64,000 nucleotides of DNA, taken from NCBI GenBank assembly GCA_023437365.1, contig JAEZGK010000058.1, positions 186,001 through 250,000 on the forward strand, written 5' to 3'. A model generated the notes under the pieces. That model was not told where the DNA came from, did not search any database, and saw only the letters and a program-made list of their open reading frames with translations. The translations under genes and the position numbers were made by a program. Below are positions 33,374-43,408 of this stretch, in pieces; within the stretch, counting starts at the first letter, position 1; the number at the start of each line of letters is the position of its first letter. The stretch is from Bacillota bacterium. Its GTDB lineage: Bacteria > Bacillota > Clostridia > Lachnospirales > Lachnospiraceae.

Positions 33374-35866
33374 TTAAGGATTTTTATGGTTATTATAATT
33401 CCTTTTTAAATATTCATAGGTCGTGTTTGGAACCATCCTTTTGATACTTTCAAAATCATTCATCTTCATTTTTTTGCGTACCCTGGATGCGCTAATTGGT
33501 TCTCCGTCCAGTTGCTTTCGGCCAATGACGTGAAATTCAATTCCATTCTTGGGTAAGATCTCTCTCATCGTATCGTTATATTGATTCGTAAATTTATCCA
33601 GAGGTTCTTCTCCTGCAAATCTAACCGTAATATTTAAATAAGGAGCTATTTTTTTTGCAAAGATTTCAACATCTTCCGTCATATCAATAACAACCTCTTG
33701 AAGCTGATCCTTTTCAAAGTATCCGGGTAATGTTGTCGATGAGATAATAAAGGAACCACTCGGCAACACATTAATACTATTATTTTGGTTTAAATCGGCA
33801 ACTCCTTGACGAACCATAATTATTCTGTCTTCAAAAGTAAAGAACGATTTGTTTTCCTCCACAACAAAGATGTATAGATAATCCACTTTTTCTATTGCAT
33901 TTTCAATCAGATATTTATGGCCAAAGGTAAACGGATTGCAATTCATCACTATACACCCTATTCGCTTATCCTCTATATCTGTAAATTGATCGATACTATG
34001 TAGCCATTTTTGCAAAGAATTGTCGTTACGCGATAAGATTGTTTTGTTAAATTTGGTTTTAACTATTTCCTCATCAGACACGTTGGGCTTTTGATAGATT
34101 TTACATATTAATTGATTTAGTTCTTCAGCAATATAGCGAGTTGTATTACAATTATTATGACCCAACATATCCCATACATTGTCGGTCAAGTTGGGAACTT
34201 TATTAAAAGCATTTATGATAGAATGTATCTCTATCCCTTGCTGTCCATAATATTTAATCTTTCCCGGTACCATAAGAATAACGATATCTCCCGGTTTGTA
34301 TTCACACAAACGTATCTTAAAGCTTCTCCATTGCCAACTATTCCCCATATTGACAACACAAAATTGTCCGTCTAGCATTTCCTGAAGTTTGCTTGCTACT
34401 GTATCTTCATCCTTCACGAAATAACCAAATATTGTGCATGGTCCAAATAAAAACACTTTGTTATTAACCAAATTCCCGGAACTCCCAACCGTATAGCGAC
34501 TCATATTAATTATTGTATAATATTTCCCGCTATAATCCTCTATTTCAGGATACCCCCTTCGCAATGTTAATGGAAGGTCATTAAGTTCCCCCAATACTTC
34601 AGCATAGTCTTCATAAACCATGAATTTATATAACTCTTCCTGATTATCTTTCAATTCATCAATTCTGAATTTACCCGCCAATACATCCCACATATAATCA
34701 GCATTTTTAAAATTATTTACAACCTCCTTATCTTCAAGTTGATTATAATGTATATCGGGAGCAGCTATAACAATTGGCAATATCCCATTTCGTTTCAGTT
34801 CCGGGATAATATTATAAGCGATATCATAATCGCACCAGCTTTTACAACTAAGTGCATCCGAAAAAATGGATTGAATATTAAAATGCAAAACCTTTTTGTT
34901 ATCAACCCGAACATAATCCTCATGTATAAAAAAATCAAAAGAAACAAGAATATCCGGTGTAATACTCTCCTTGTTATATGAGAAGCAATTATCATTATCA
35001 TCCCAGATCAAGTCATCAGCTTTACATAAGTAAACCGAATTCTCCAAACTATCATGCAATATCCTATACGCTTCATAGGCAATCATATTCTCACCACAAA
35101 TCATTATTGTATTATAAATGGAGCCTATAAGATTAATTGTATTTTTATAGTCATCCTTCTTACATTTAATGGCACTTCCCATCATATATTTTTTAATCTG
35201 TTCATAATTAATATATTGGAATTTATGTTTTTTAAAGAATAATTCTTTTAAATAGTTCCTGTTATGTATACTGTCCATGTCCAAAATAATTGTATCCTGT
35301 TTAGTTATAGAATTTTCCTTCTTCACTAAATCCGAAAAGCTCATTTCTAAAACTCTCAATTTCTCATCATGAAACAGCTCAAAAACGATATTATAAACAC
35401 TTTTATTATAATCAAATTCATTCATTAGAATTACATGTGTTATTCCATGCATTTGTAATAGGTCGGTTAGTTTTGTATCTTTCCGTGTTTGATATTTCTG
35501 TATTAGCTCAATATCTGTTGCGCTTAATATCATGTCATCTTTATAATACTCACAAACAATTCTTTTCTGGTTATCTACAATTGGTACACATCTTATTTTA
35601 CTACCCTGTTGATTAAGAATTTCATGCACCTTATCTTTTGTTTCTTCATACAGGAAGGTAGCCCTTGTCTGTACCAAGTCCCCTTTTCCTTTTAAATAAC
35701 GCACAAAATCTCCTAATGTAATTACTCCATAAAAAGCTTCTTCTTTCGTAACATAGATCATTTTATTGGGATGTTTAATGAACACCATGGTTAATAAATC
35801 ATTATTCAAATTCTTTTCTTCATAGATACACATTTCTTCTTTAGGGCGAATTGCAATATTGTTCAA
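33374..35866 (-). CDS. Multidomain CBS / SGNH-like / citrate lyase ligase-like protein
   Basis: An 830-residue cytosolic protein. Residues about 20-115 resemble a CBS-type sensing pair (FYGVITLGDFVRYLKG). About 245-370 look like a nucleotide-binding Rossmann region (YNTIMICGENMIAYEAY). About 455-570 resemble an SGNH-hydrolase-like module (VFLFGPCTIFGYFV). The C-terminal 220 residues match the CitC nucleotidyltransferase: IGCIVMNCNPFTFGHKYLIE, the HxGH-like site, and GEPISASRVRKKM. CitC activates acetate for citrate lyase; no citrate lyase genes are near. Here it probably adenylylates a small acid to decorate a glycan (inference). The gene is AT-rich compared with the housekeeping part. Confidence 0.7.
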   Translation of the reverse strand: MNNIAIRPKEEMCIYEEKNLNNDLLTMVFIKHPNKMIYVTKEEAFYGVITLGDFVRYLKGKGDLVQTRATFLYEETKDKVHEILNQQGSKIRCVPIVDNQKRIVCEYYKDDMILSATDIELIQKYQTRKDTKLTDLLQMHGITHVILMNEFDYNKSVYNIVFELFHDEKLRVLEMSFSDLVKKENSITKQDTIILDMDSIHNRNYLKELFFKKHKFQYINYEQIKKYMMGSAIKCKKDDYKNTINLIGSIYNTIMICGENMIAYEAYRILHDSLENSVYLCKADDLIWDDNDNCFSYNKESITPDILVSFDFFIHEDYVRVDNKKVLHFNIQSIFSDALSCKSWCDYDIAYNIIPELKRNGILPIVIAAPDIHYNQLEDKEVVNNFKNADYMWDVLAGKFRIDELKDNQEELYKFMVYEDYAEVLGELNDLPLTLRRGYPEIEDYSGKYYTIINMSRYTVGSSGNLVNNKVFLFGPCTIFGYFVKDEDTVASKLQEMLDGQFCVVNMGNSWQWRSFKIRLCEYKPGDIVILMVPGKIKYYGQQGIEIHSIINAFNKVPNLTDNVWDMLGHNNCNTTRYIAEELNQLICKIYQKPNVSDEEIVKTKFNKTILSRNDNSLQKWLHSIDQFTDIEDKRIGCIVMNCNPFTFGHKYLIENAIEKVDYLYIFVVEENKSFFTFEDRIIMVRQGVADLNQNNSINVLPSGSFIISSTTLPGYFEKDQLQEVVIDMTEDVEIFAKKIAPYLNITVRFAGEEPLDKFTNQYNDTMREILPKNGIEFHVIGRKQLDGEPISASRVRKKMKMNDFESIKRMVPNTTYEYLKRNYNNHKNP

Positions 35867-35925
35867 TATATCATCCTCCTTAGTGCGATATCATTAATTT
35901 ATTAACCTATGGAAGCTATGCAACG

Positions 35926-37014
35926 TCAACTTTCTTTATTCCATTTATGGTCTATACTATTTTCCTCCAGGAAGCTTTTATACTCCCGAAACATGCCCGG
36001 ATAAGTCTTATAGAAATCATCATAAGAACAATAAGGCATAAAATCCTCCAGGGAGTTTATGCTTTGTAATTGAGACACATCAATAGAAGGTAAATGAAAC
36101 AAATTGGTTAGCTCTTTTGTTCTACTGTCATGAGTGATCCATAAAGCAGGGATCCCACATCTTAACGCTGCGACATTACCATGAAATCTTCCTCCGAAAG
36201 AAAACGTAAAATTCTCCTGCTTTAAAAATGTATACCATTCCTTCATAGAGAAAAACATCCTCGCTTTTTGCCTCATATAGTTTTCCAGAGCTTCAATCGA
36301 ATCCTCATATCCAGGAAATCTTTTTAATACTGCCTCTTTTGTTAAATGACAATTTTCAAAAACAGTTCTTGGCATCTCTACCATTGACTGCATAATCCAT
36401 ATTAAATTATTTTCCATGCCAAAGCGAAGAAGCTTATGTTCTCCTTCGACATTCCCTGCCATATGATATAGGCATTTTGTAACATTGGGTGATCTTAATA
36501 GCTCATATTGATTTTCGTATTTGTATAAAGAAGGACATCCAATGACCCGATAATTCTTAATTCCCACTATCTCAAGGCATTCTGCAGTGAATTCACCTCT
36601 TATACCAATGGTTTCCGTTTGATTACATATTCCACTCAAAGCTTGAATTCTCTCCTTAGGCATCGCAGACATCAGCTTTTTGGGAGTATCCAATTCCTCT
36701 GTAGATTGAGCGCCTAACCCCACTAATGTAACAGGGAATCTAAGCTCTGCTATTCTCTCCCAAATAGCATCCAGAAACTGATCCTTGATATTTAACATAT
36801 TTGCGCAGGCTAAGACACCAATATTATTTTCATCCAGTTCCAGTATTTCTTCACTCTGAAACCAACCTTCCATTTTAAATTGAATTTGCTGATTAATCGC
36901 ATCAGTAAAAACCCTATTGCCAGTATTCAATCCAGATCGATAAATCTTCTCATAGACTGAAAGATGATTATCACCATCTATGTTCGCGATAGGGTTAAAA
37001 AAAACACTTTTCAT
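35926..37014 (-). CDS. Polysaccharide pyruvyl transferase family protein
   Basis: A 362-residue protein of the PS_pyruv_trans/CsaB family, which adds pyruvate ketals to surface sugars. Recognisable are VTLVGLGAQST, the repeated GIRGEFTAECL region and SFGGRFHGNVAALRCGIPALWI, which is the family's conserved RxH-type region. The ATG at 37014 has GGAAAGG 7 bases upstream; the frame extends to 37101 without a ribosome site. It follows the FkbM-type methyltransferase gene. Acceptor unknown; some family members have lost pyruvyl transfer. Confidence 0.8.
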   Translation of the reverse strand: MKSVFFNPIANIDGDNHLSVYEKIYRSGLNTGNRVFTDAINQQIQFKMEGWFQSEEILELDENNIGVLACANMLNIKDQFLDAIWERIAELRFPVTLVGLGAQSTEELDTPKKLMSAMPKERIQALSGICNQTETIGIRGEFTAECLEIVGIKNYRVIGCPSLYKYENQYELLRSPNVTKCLYHMAGNVEGEHKLLRFGMENNLIWIMQSMVEMPRTVFENCHLTKEAVLKRFPGYEDSIEALENYMRQKARMFFSMKEWYTFLKQENFTFSFGGRFHGNVAALRCGIPALWITHDSRTKELTNLFHLPSIDVSQLQSINSLEDFMPYCSYDDFYKTYPGMFREYKSFLEENSIDHKWNKES

Positions 37015-37143
37015 ATTAAGCCCTTTCCTGCTTTTCATACTACCAGACATACCCAGCAGCGCCGGGAGCAAATCCTGGTAGTTGAAGAAGAATTGCGACA
37101 TGAAATTTCAATTGATTTCTTGTCAGAAACCCTAACCCATATA

Positions 37144-38298
37144 TTAATCCGGTACATAAGCAAACAGCTTTTTCCAACGATGTTCTACAATATAATTCGG
37201 ATTCGCATTCTTAATAATCGATTCCAATAGAAGAGGATGGTTTGGATTATGATAAGTGCATATTGATAATTTAGGCGCATGTTTTTTAAGTATTTCTTTT
37301 GCTCCCAATAACATATTTGGCTCGCTACCTTCAATATCAGCTTTGATAAAATCTATCTTTTTAATGTTATTGTTTAGTACAAATCGATCCAGCGTAATCA
37401 CATTGACAGAAATCACGCTCTTACTATTTTGGTTTTTTTCTGTAATGTGGGATTCGGAATAATTCTGCTCTTCTACTTCAAAATATTCCGTTCCGCATTT
37501 ATCTGAAACTGCAAATTCTTCAATTGAAATACTTGGATAGAAATCCTTTGCTCTATTCAATATACTGATCAACTGTGGTACTGGTTCAAAGGCATATACC
37601 TTTCCACCGTTCGTTCTATATGCAGCAAGTGAAGAAAACATACCTACATTTGCTCCACAATCAATCACAGTATCGCCTTCCTCTAATTGAACCTCTTTAT
37701 ATTCATAAGGTCCTTCGCTTGTATCACAGTATTCACTTTCTTTAATATAATTAGATAAAATATCAAAGGTCTCGATAATTACAGCTGACGGAAAAGCTTC
37801 ATATGCTTGATAAGGTATTCTAATTTTTTCAAATTCAAAACAATTATCTTTTTCATTATAATATTTGTGTATAATTTGCGACCTATTAGCCATCCACTGT
37901 ATCGAATAACTATTTTCACCAATATATTTCCACTTTAGTGTTTTATTATAGATATCCAGAATATTGTGCATCTTACTGTAATCTCTTAATATCCGATCCA
38001 TGTTATACCAGCCTTTTGGAGGGATAATTATCTTTTTGATATCTATTCCCATGTTATCCAACTGCTTTATAATATCTTTTGTAAAGGAGCTACTGATCAT
38101 AATATAATCATAATCAATCATCTTGATTTCATCCGGTGTAATATAAAGCTCACCCAAGCCTTTGCCCATCAATTTCTTACTGTTATCATTATCCGCTATG
38201 GCGACAATTTCCACATTTCCTTCATTAATCCAATCCAGACCCTTACATAAGGAGTTATAGCTTCCGCCCCATAAAATAATTCTTACTTTATTGCTCAT
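37144..38298 (-). CDS. FkbM-family methyltransferase with N-terminal Rossmann module
   Basis: A 384-residue protein. Residues 1-90 are a nucleotide-binding-like module (VRIILWGGSYNSLCKGL, VAIADND) that recurs in neighbouring genes. The C-terminal half is an FkbM SAM-dependent methyltransferase: DTVIDCGANVGMFSS, VYAFEPVPQ and FIKADIEGSE. It probably O-methylates a sugar in the glycan made by this cluster. 17 bp separates it from the TylF-type gene upstream. Confidence 0.85.
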   Translation of the reverse strand: MSNKVRIILWGGSYNSLCKGLDWINEGNVEIVAIADNDNSKKLMGKGLGELYITPDEIKMIDYDYIMISSSFTKDIIKQLDNMGIDIKKIIIPPKGWYNMDRILRDYSKMHNILDIYNKTLKWKYIGENSYSIQWMANRSQIIHKYYNEKDNCFEFEKIRIPYQAYEAFPSAVIIETFDILSNYIKESEYCDTSEGPYEYKEVQLEEGDTVIDCGANVGMFSSLAAYRTNGGKVYAFEPVPQLISILNRAKDFYPSISIEEFAVSDKCGTEYFEVEEQNYSESHITEKNQNSKSVISVNVITLDRFVLNNNIKKIDFIKADIEGSEPNMLLGAKEILKKHAPKLSICTYHNPNHPLLLESIIKNANPNYIVEHRWKKLFAYVPD

Positions 38299-38314
38299 TG
38301 TCGTATCTCCTATG

Positions 38315-39337
38315 CTATTTTGTTATGATTAATGTACCGCCATTATCTGATAACGGGATTTTACTGACTCTTCCGTACTTTTCTTCATAACGCTTAATCG
38401 CTCTTTTAACTCCAAAAAGAAAACTGTTGTTATAATCATGAACAAATATAAATCCACCCCGGTTCAATCTGGGGTAGAAGTATTCCATGGAATTGTAAAT
38501 AGATTCCTCAAAATCAACATCAATCGAAACAAACGCGAACCGATCTTCTAAATCCTTGGCAGTTTCCGGAAAAAAGCCTTTTTTTATAATACAATGATTT
38601 GGGTAGGGCATTTTCTTAATTACATAATTTACATCAGGCATCCCTGCATTAAAATCTACAACGAATTTCTCATCACAATTGCCACTCTTAATCTCATTCT
38701 TCGCCTCTTCCGGATCAAAGCCCTCAAAGGTATCGAAAAGATAAAGCTTTCTGTCTGGAAATTTCTCATTGATAATACGCGCAAAATCCCCTTTAAACAC
38801 TCCGACTTCCGCTACATTCCCCTGGATATTATCCTTTAAAATAACATCTGCAATTAATTCAAACGTCCTGTACCTGGTATAATCCAAATAATATTCCTGA
38901 TTATGCTCCTCTTCAAAAGCCTTATCCAGTAAACTGCTTTCGATCATATCACAGTTCATTCTATAATGAGGAAGTATCAACATCTGCTTTCTAATCGACT
39001 GATAATATAAGTCGTTTACAACTCCCTGCAAAAGATTGCCGTTATCCTTTTTTATCAGCATTTTCTCATACTGTTTCTCAAGCTTGATATAGATTGTTCT
39101 ATTTTCATCTACCTTTAGCTCTGAGCACATTTGCTTGATCTCCGCTATGTAGGTACTCGCTATTATTAATACGTCATAGTCTAAATGAGTAATTCTTTCC
39201 GGAAGATATATGGGCTTACCGTTAAATTCACTACTTTTCGGATTAGAATCAATAAATCCAATGACCTCTCCGTTCACTACTTGTTTTAAAAACCCCTCAG
39301 CTGCCTTCCCTGTGCCCCATATTAGTAATTTTTTCAT
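38315..39337 (-). CDS. TylF/MycF-type sugar O-methyltransferase with N-terminal Rossmann module
   Basis: A 340-residue protein. Residues 1-75 repeat the small nucleotide-binding module (KKLLIWGTGKAAEGFL, VIGFIDSN). From about residue 160 comes a TylF/MycF-family methyltransferase: NVAEVGVFKGDFARI for SAM, FVSIDVDFEE and FIFVHDYN for metal and catalysis. Family members methylate sugar hydroxyls of macrolides and glycans. Pairing with the FkbM gene implies at least two methylations. Confidence 0.85.
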   Translation of the reverse strand: MKKLLIWGTGKAAEGFLKQVVNGEVIGFIDSNPKSSEFNGKPIYLPERITHLDYDVLIIASTYIAEIKQMCSELKVDENRTIYIKLEKQYEKMLIKKDNGNLLQGVVNDLYYQSIRKQMLILPHYRMNCDMIESSLLDKAFEEEHNQEYYLDYTRYRTFELIADVILKDNIQGNVAEVGVFKGDFARIINEKFPDRKLYLFDTFEGFDPEEAKNEIKSGNCDEKFVVDFNAGMPDVNYVIKKMPYPNHCIIKKGFFPETAKDLEDRFAFVSIDVDFEESIYNSMEYFYPRLNRGGFIFVHDYNNSFLFGVKRAIKRYEEKYGRVSKIPLSDNGGTLIITK

Positions 39338-39440
39338 ATGGCTCTCAGTACAAAATACCCATTGGATATTTTATACGTTCTCCTTTCAACAAATAATCCA
39401 TTTCAAACACCGTATCGACTATCATTTTCGCAGTTCCAAT

Positions 39441-40574
39441 CTATCTAAGAACTGTTTTATATACTTTATATACCTCTTCCACTAAAGCCTTTGTTGTAAA
39501 GGTATTCACAGCAAATTTTTTCGCAGCTTCCTTGATCCGGCCAACCTCCTCTTTATGCTCCATTGCATAGACTATCTGATTTGCCAAATCGATATAATCA
39601 CCATTTATATATAAATAGCCTGTAGTTCCATGACGAATTAATTCTTTTGTTGCTCCTGTATTTGATCCGATTACAAGTATTTCACTTAACATCGACTCAA
39701 TTGTAACTCTTCCAAGTCCTTCGCTTTTTGAACACATTAAGGCAATATCCGAATTTTCTCTGTGCTGCTTTAGGTCTTTATTAAAATCATTGATTACCAC
39801 AGCATCCTGCAATTTATGACGTTTGATATAATTCTTGATCTCCGTGACATCTTCTTTCTCTCCACGGCCAACGATGGACAGTCTGATGTTTTTCATCCCT
39901 TGTTCCCATAAATAATTAACCGCTCTGACTGCCTCTATCTGTCCTTTTTGTCTTGATATTGCGCCACATAATAATAGGTTCAAGGTCTCATTTTCGTAAA
40001 ATTTATCATTACTATAATTATAATCCTCAAGCGAAATAAGATCATATATTACTTTCATGCGATCTTTTTTATATAACTTTTTATGCTTTCCATAGATGGC
40101 CTTTGAGATTAAAATAATGGTATCCGCCTTGTTGATCAGATATTTCATTTTTCTCTTATTATAAAACTCAATCCTAAAGTCCTCTTCCATAAATTCTCTA
40201 ATATGCCATACATGTGGTATTCCCTTAATAAGAGCTGCCATCGCTCCGATATCCGTGCATAGGTTATTCGTATGGATGATATCTATTTTCCACTGCTGCA
40301 CCAGCTGAATTACCTGTTTTACTGCAGGTAGTTTTTTAAGCTCATTCAGCGTTTCCTCTATCACATTTCCTTCTCCGACTGCTCTAAAATCCTTATAATT
40401 TCTTATAATACAGTACTTGATTCTTCGATGTATTAATTCCTTTTCTATCGGACCCGCATACGGGATTACAATATACGAAGTCACATTGTACTCTTTTAAT
40501 GCATCAATCAAATCAAGTAACGATTTAGAAGCACCATACAGACCTGCATCATGACAAACATATAATACGTTCAT
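39441..40574 (-). CDS. Family 4 glycosyltransferase
   Basis: A 377-residue GT-B enzyme. The N-terminal acceptor domain begins NVLYVCHDAGLYGASKSLLD. The donor domain has LLLCGAISRQKG, and the retaining-GT E-x7-E motif sits in SEGLGRVTIESM. The donor sugar is unknown. A sigma-28-like promoter ends at the start of its leader, and it heads a leftward run of methyl-, pyruvyl- and CitC-type genes. Confidence 0.88.
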   Translation of the reverse strand: MNVLYVCHDAGLYGASKSLLDLIDALKEYNVTSYIVIPYAGPIEKELIHRRIKYCIIRNYKDFRAVGEGNVIEETLNELKKLPAVKQVIQLVQQWKIDIIHTNNLCTDIGAMAALIKGIPHVWHIREFMEEDFRIEFYNKRKMKYLINKADTIILISKAIYGKHKKLYKKDRMKVIYDLISLEDYNYSNDKFYENETLNLLLCGAISRQKGQIEAVRAVNYLWEQGMKNIRLSIVGRGEKEDVTEIKNYIKRHKLQDAVVINDFNKDLKQHRENSDIALMCSKSEGLGRVTIESMLSEILVIGSNTGATKELIRHGTTGYLYINGDYIDLANQIVYAMEHKEEVGRIKEAAKKFAVNTFTTKALVEEVYKVYKTVLR

Positions 40575-40629
40575 TGTTTTTCTGCTCCTTTCGATGGTGC
40601 ATCCTATCCTATTTAAATTGTTACTTTAA

Positions 40630-40656
40630 TTATCGGAGCATCATGATTAATACTTA
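40630..40656 (-). promoter_or_regulatory. Possible sigma-28 promoter for the glycosyltransferase run
   Basis: Minus strand: TAAG, 15-base spacer, TCCGATAA, two mismatches to consensus. The -35 overlaps the stop codon of the WbsX-like gene. It is the weakest of the sigma-28 sites in the window. Confidence 0.45.
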
Positions 40657-41766
40657 AGAATTTTTATAAAAGTGGTTCTTTTGCAGTGCTCTTCTTACTG
40701 CATGCAGATATGCAAATCCATATCTTTGATCCGGTTCGATATATGCGCCTTCTCCCCATTCATTCCAAGCATTAATAAATAGTAATTCATTCTTATCCTT
40801 CAAGGATCGCTTTATCTGGATATCCAAGTACTTTTCAAACTTCTTCGGAGACGCTCCATGTATTATGAGTGCCTTTCTCTTTTTTCTCGGTGAATTATCC
40901 CAATCAGAAAAAACTCCATAGTATGTCTTTTTGTTTCCCTTAGGCTTTCGATGAATGATCGTCTCATAGATTGAATCATAATCAATAAAATTCAAAAGAA
41001 AACGTGACAAAATCGGAGTTTTGCAATACTTCTGGTAAAAATTCATTTGCTTTTTCCATCTAGGAGTCTCCTTGGTTTTCTCTTGATCATACACCGTTCT
41101 CATCGGTTCAAAATCCACATTGGCATCAAAGGCTTTGTTGTATTTATCATATCCAAAGCTGGTTATCATTTGAATAAAATAAATCCCGGGAAGTCCACTC
41201 TCTTTTGCCAAGGAACGCCACAGCTCCATCATTTTTGAACAATTGGGAATGTTTTGTGCCCTATAGATAAGAAATACCGGTTGTCCCTCTATCTTCAAAT
41301 ATCTTTTATCCAAGAAAAATTGCAACAGATATTGAAAATGATCCTTCCAGCTTTCTTCTCCGCCATAGGATTGCGCCATAAGAATTTGCTTCTCTCCTTG
41401 AATCCCGTCCCAGGTACGGGTCCAAGGTTCGTTAGCCCAAGCCAGGCAAAAGGGTAATCTTGCTTCTTGATTTGTCAAAATCATTTCAATTGGTTTCTCA
41501 AGAAGTTTTTTTCCGTTGAACCAATAATGATAGAAGCAAAATCCGTCAATACCATATTTTTTCGCCAAATTCATTTGCTGTACCATAACGGATGGAGAAG
41601 ACAAATCATAGTAGTTTTCATCCAGGGGTTTCCTTGGTTGATAATGCTTAGGATATAGGGGAGTAGCCTTTTTGGTATTACTCCACTCGGTAAACCCATT
41701 GCCCCACCATTCATTATTTTCTGGTATCTCATGGAACTGAGGTAAATAAAATGCCAAGGTCTTCAT
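40654..41766 (-). CDS. WbsX-like / GH99-like family protein
   Basis: A 370-residue protein of the glycan-cluster family called WbsX or GH99-like. The N-terminus KTLAFYLPQFHEIPENNEWWG (shown as FYLPQFHEIPENNEWWG), then CFYHYWFNGKKLLEKP, WANEPWTRTWDG and the C-terminal FINAWNEWGEGAYIEPD are diagnostic. A TIM-barrel-like fold with possible glycosidase or transferase activity is known only from similarity. ATG at 41766 is used; a TTG three codons earlier is an alternative. Confidence 0.83.
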   Translation of the reverse strand: MKTLAFYLPQFHEIPENNEWWGNGFTEWSNTKKATPLYPKHYQPRKPLDENYYDLSSPSVMVQQMNLAKKYGIDGFCFYHYWFNGKKLLEKPIEMILTNQEARLPFCLAWANEPWTRTWDGIQGEKQILMAQSYGGEESWKDHFQYLLQFFLDKRYLKIEGQPVFLIYRAQNIPNCSKMMELWRSLAKESGLPGIYFIQMITSFGYDKYNKAFDANVDFEPMRTVYDQEKTKETPRWKKQMNFYQKYCKTPILSRFLLNFIDYDSIYETIIHRKPKGNKKTYYGVFSDWDNSPRKKRKALIIHGASPKKFEKYLDIQIKRSLKDKNELLFINAWNEWGEGAYIEPDQRYGFAYLHAVRRALQKNHFYKNS

Positions 41767-41845
41767 AATTCGCAATCCTCATCCTTCATTTGATCGTTCC
41801 TGTTTACTATATCAAAGATATCAGTTTCGTCTTAGGTTTACTGTA

Positions 41846-42322
41846 TTAAAGGTCGTATACGACCGTCTCTAGAGAGACGATAGGGCAATCCAATACGTTT
41901 TCTAATTCCTCGCATATCTCGTCAAAGGCAAAGGTCGCTGTCACAACTACTGCATCCACTGTCTCCAGTTCATCCTCCAGGCTTACTACGTTCAGTTCTG
42001 AATAAGTGCTCTCTGCCTTTTTATCAATTGCATATTTTACTGTTACCTCTGTATTTCTTAATTCCTCATACAGACGATTTCCCAGCTCTCCCATCCCATA
42101 GATGGCAATTGATTTATAACCTTGCATCAGAAAATAATTGTCCAGACTTTTCCCCTCATGCTTTATCACCAGCCACTGGTTTAGGAGATTATAATATCCT
42201 TTAAACTTATCGACCTTTTCTGCTTTCTCAGTCACTTTTTTACTCTTATAATAATTCATTGCCGCTGCGCCTGCGACTGCTCCTGTCACTGTTGCTAATA
42301 TTCCAAGAATTCCTTTTTTCAT
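41846..42322 (-). CDS. Membrane-anchored Rossmann-module protein
   Basis: A 158-residue protein. An N-terminal hydrophobic, Gly/Ala-rich helix (GILGILATVTGAVAGAAAM) is followed by a free-standing copy of the module found fused in neighbours (IAIYGMGELGNRLYEEL, VKYAIDKK). The ATG at 42322 overlaps the preceding gene's stop as ATGA, so translation is coupled; GAGGG lies 6 bases upstream. Function unknown; perhaps a membrane scaffold or sugar-nucleotide binder. Confidence 0.65.
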   Translation of the reverse strand: MKKGILGILATVTGAVAGAAAMNYYKSKKVTEKAEKVDKFKGYYNLLNQWLVIKHEGKSLDNYFLMQGYKSIAIYGMGELGNRLYEELRNTEVTVKYAIDKKAESTYSELNVVSLEDELETVDAVVVTATFAFDEICEELENVLDCPIVSLETVVYDL

Positions 42323-43404
42323 ATGCATCCCTCTTCCTTGTTAATAATTTTATAGTATACATAGTTCCAACTATTTCTTATCTTGATATAACTTTTTCGT
42401 ATCGTATCATACCGTTCGATTTCTCCCGGTGTCCGCGCCTTGATTGGTTTGATTTTAACTTTATGCAGGATCCCCATGCGTTTTGCATATTCATGCATTC
42501 TACAGCAGCTATACCAATGCATCAAGGGCAGTTTTTTATAATCCGCAAGAGCTTCCCGAAATAAGTAATCCATTTCAATGAATTTCAGCTTTGTTGCTTG
42601 ATTACTGCTAAGATTAATTCCTTCTGATCTGCAGCCTAACGCTTTATTCAAATAATACATATTATAACGCATGGTATATTTTGCATTCAGAATCCAGTCC
42701 GAGCTTGGATAGAACAATTCCTGATATCCACCCAGTTCCAGTATTTTATCCTTACGGAACAAAGCTCCTACCGGGTGAGTATAACGCTGAAGAAAAAAGT
42801 GATCCCAAATATTTAATCTTGATAAGGTCACGCCCTCTTCCAGAACAGCTTTAAATTTTCTTATTTTTCTTCTCTTCTGATTAGCAAGCCTTTCTTTGCC
42901 GGAGAAAATCCTTTGTGCCTGTTCGGGTGTCTTTATCTTCGTAATATCATGTCCGATATAGAGTGCCTGATAGGCCGGATGAGTTTGCAGAATCCTCTCC
43001 ACCTCTTCCAGATAAAAGTCATAGAGATAATCATCATCATTCAGTATCGCTACCCATTGCCCGGAAGCCAATGTAAAGCAACGATTCCAATTCCCAAACA
43101 AACCGAGATTTCTCTCGTTTTTATAATACTTTAGATGATCAACATTGATACTACTGATAAAATCATCCACTGTTGTGTCCTCAGGGTCATCGTTAACAAC
43201 AATCACTTCAAAGCTGTGATTCCCTTTTTGTCTCAACGCACTACTCAGGGCAATCTTTAACATAGGAAGCTTCCGATAGGTCGGAATAACGATAGAAATC
43301 AAAGGAGACTCCTTTTGCTTCCCATCCCGTAGCAGTATCGACCTGACCTGGCTATGCTTATTAAAATTATCATTACAATCGAAAAACATAGATCGCTGAT
43401 TCAT
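42319..43404 (-). CDS. Family 2 glycosyltransferase
   Basis: A 361-residue GT-A enzyme. SIVIPTYRKLPML, the VVNDDPEDTT loop and the AILNDDDYLYD metal site are all intact. The C-terminal third is basic and aromatic. The stop overlaps the next gene by 4 bp; the upstream glycosyltransferase gene is 4 bp away, so these are one unit. Confidence 0.9.
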   Translation of the reverse strand: MNQRSMFFDCNDNFNKHSQVRSILLRDGKQKESPLISIVIPTYRKLPMLKIALSSALRQKGNHSFEVIVVNDDPEDTTVDDFISSINVDHLKYYKNERNLGLFGNWNRCFTLASGQWVAILNDDDYLYDFYLEEVERILQTHPAYQALYIGHDITKIKTPEQAQRIFSGKERLANQKRRKIRKFKAVLEEGVTLSRLNIWDHFFLQRYTHPVGALFRKDKILELGGYQELFYPSSDWILNAKYTMRYNMYYLNKALGCRSEGINLSSNQATKLKFIEMDYLFREALADYKKLPLMHWYSCCRMHEYAKRMGILHKVKIKPIKARTPGEIERYDTIRKSYIKIRNSWNYVYYKIINKEEGCI

Positions 43405-43408
43405 AATC

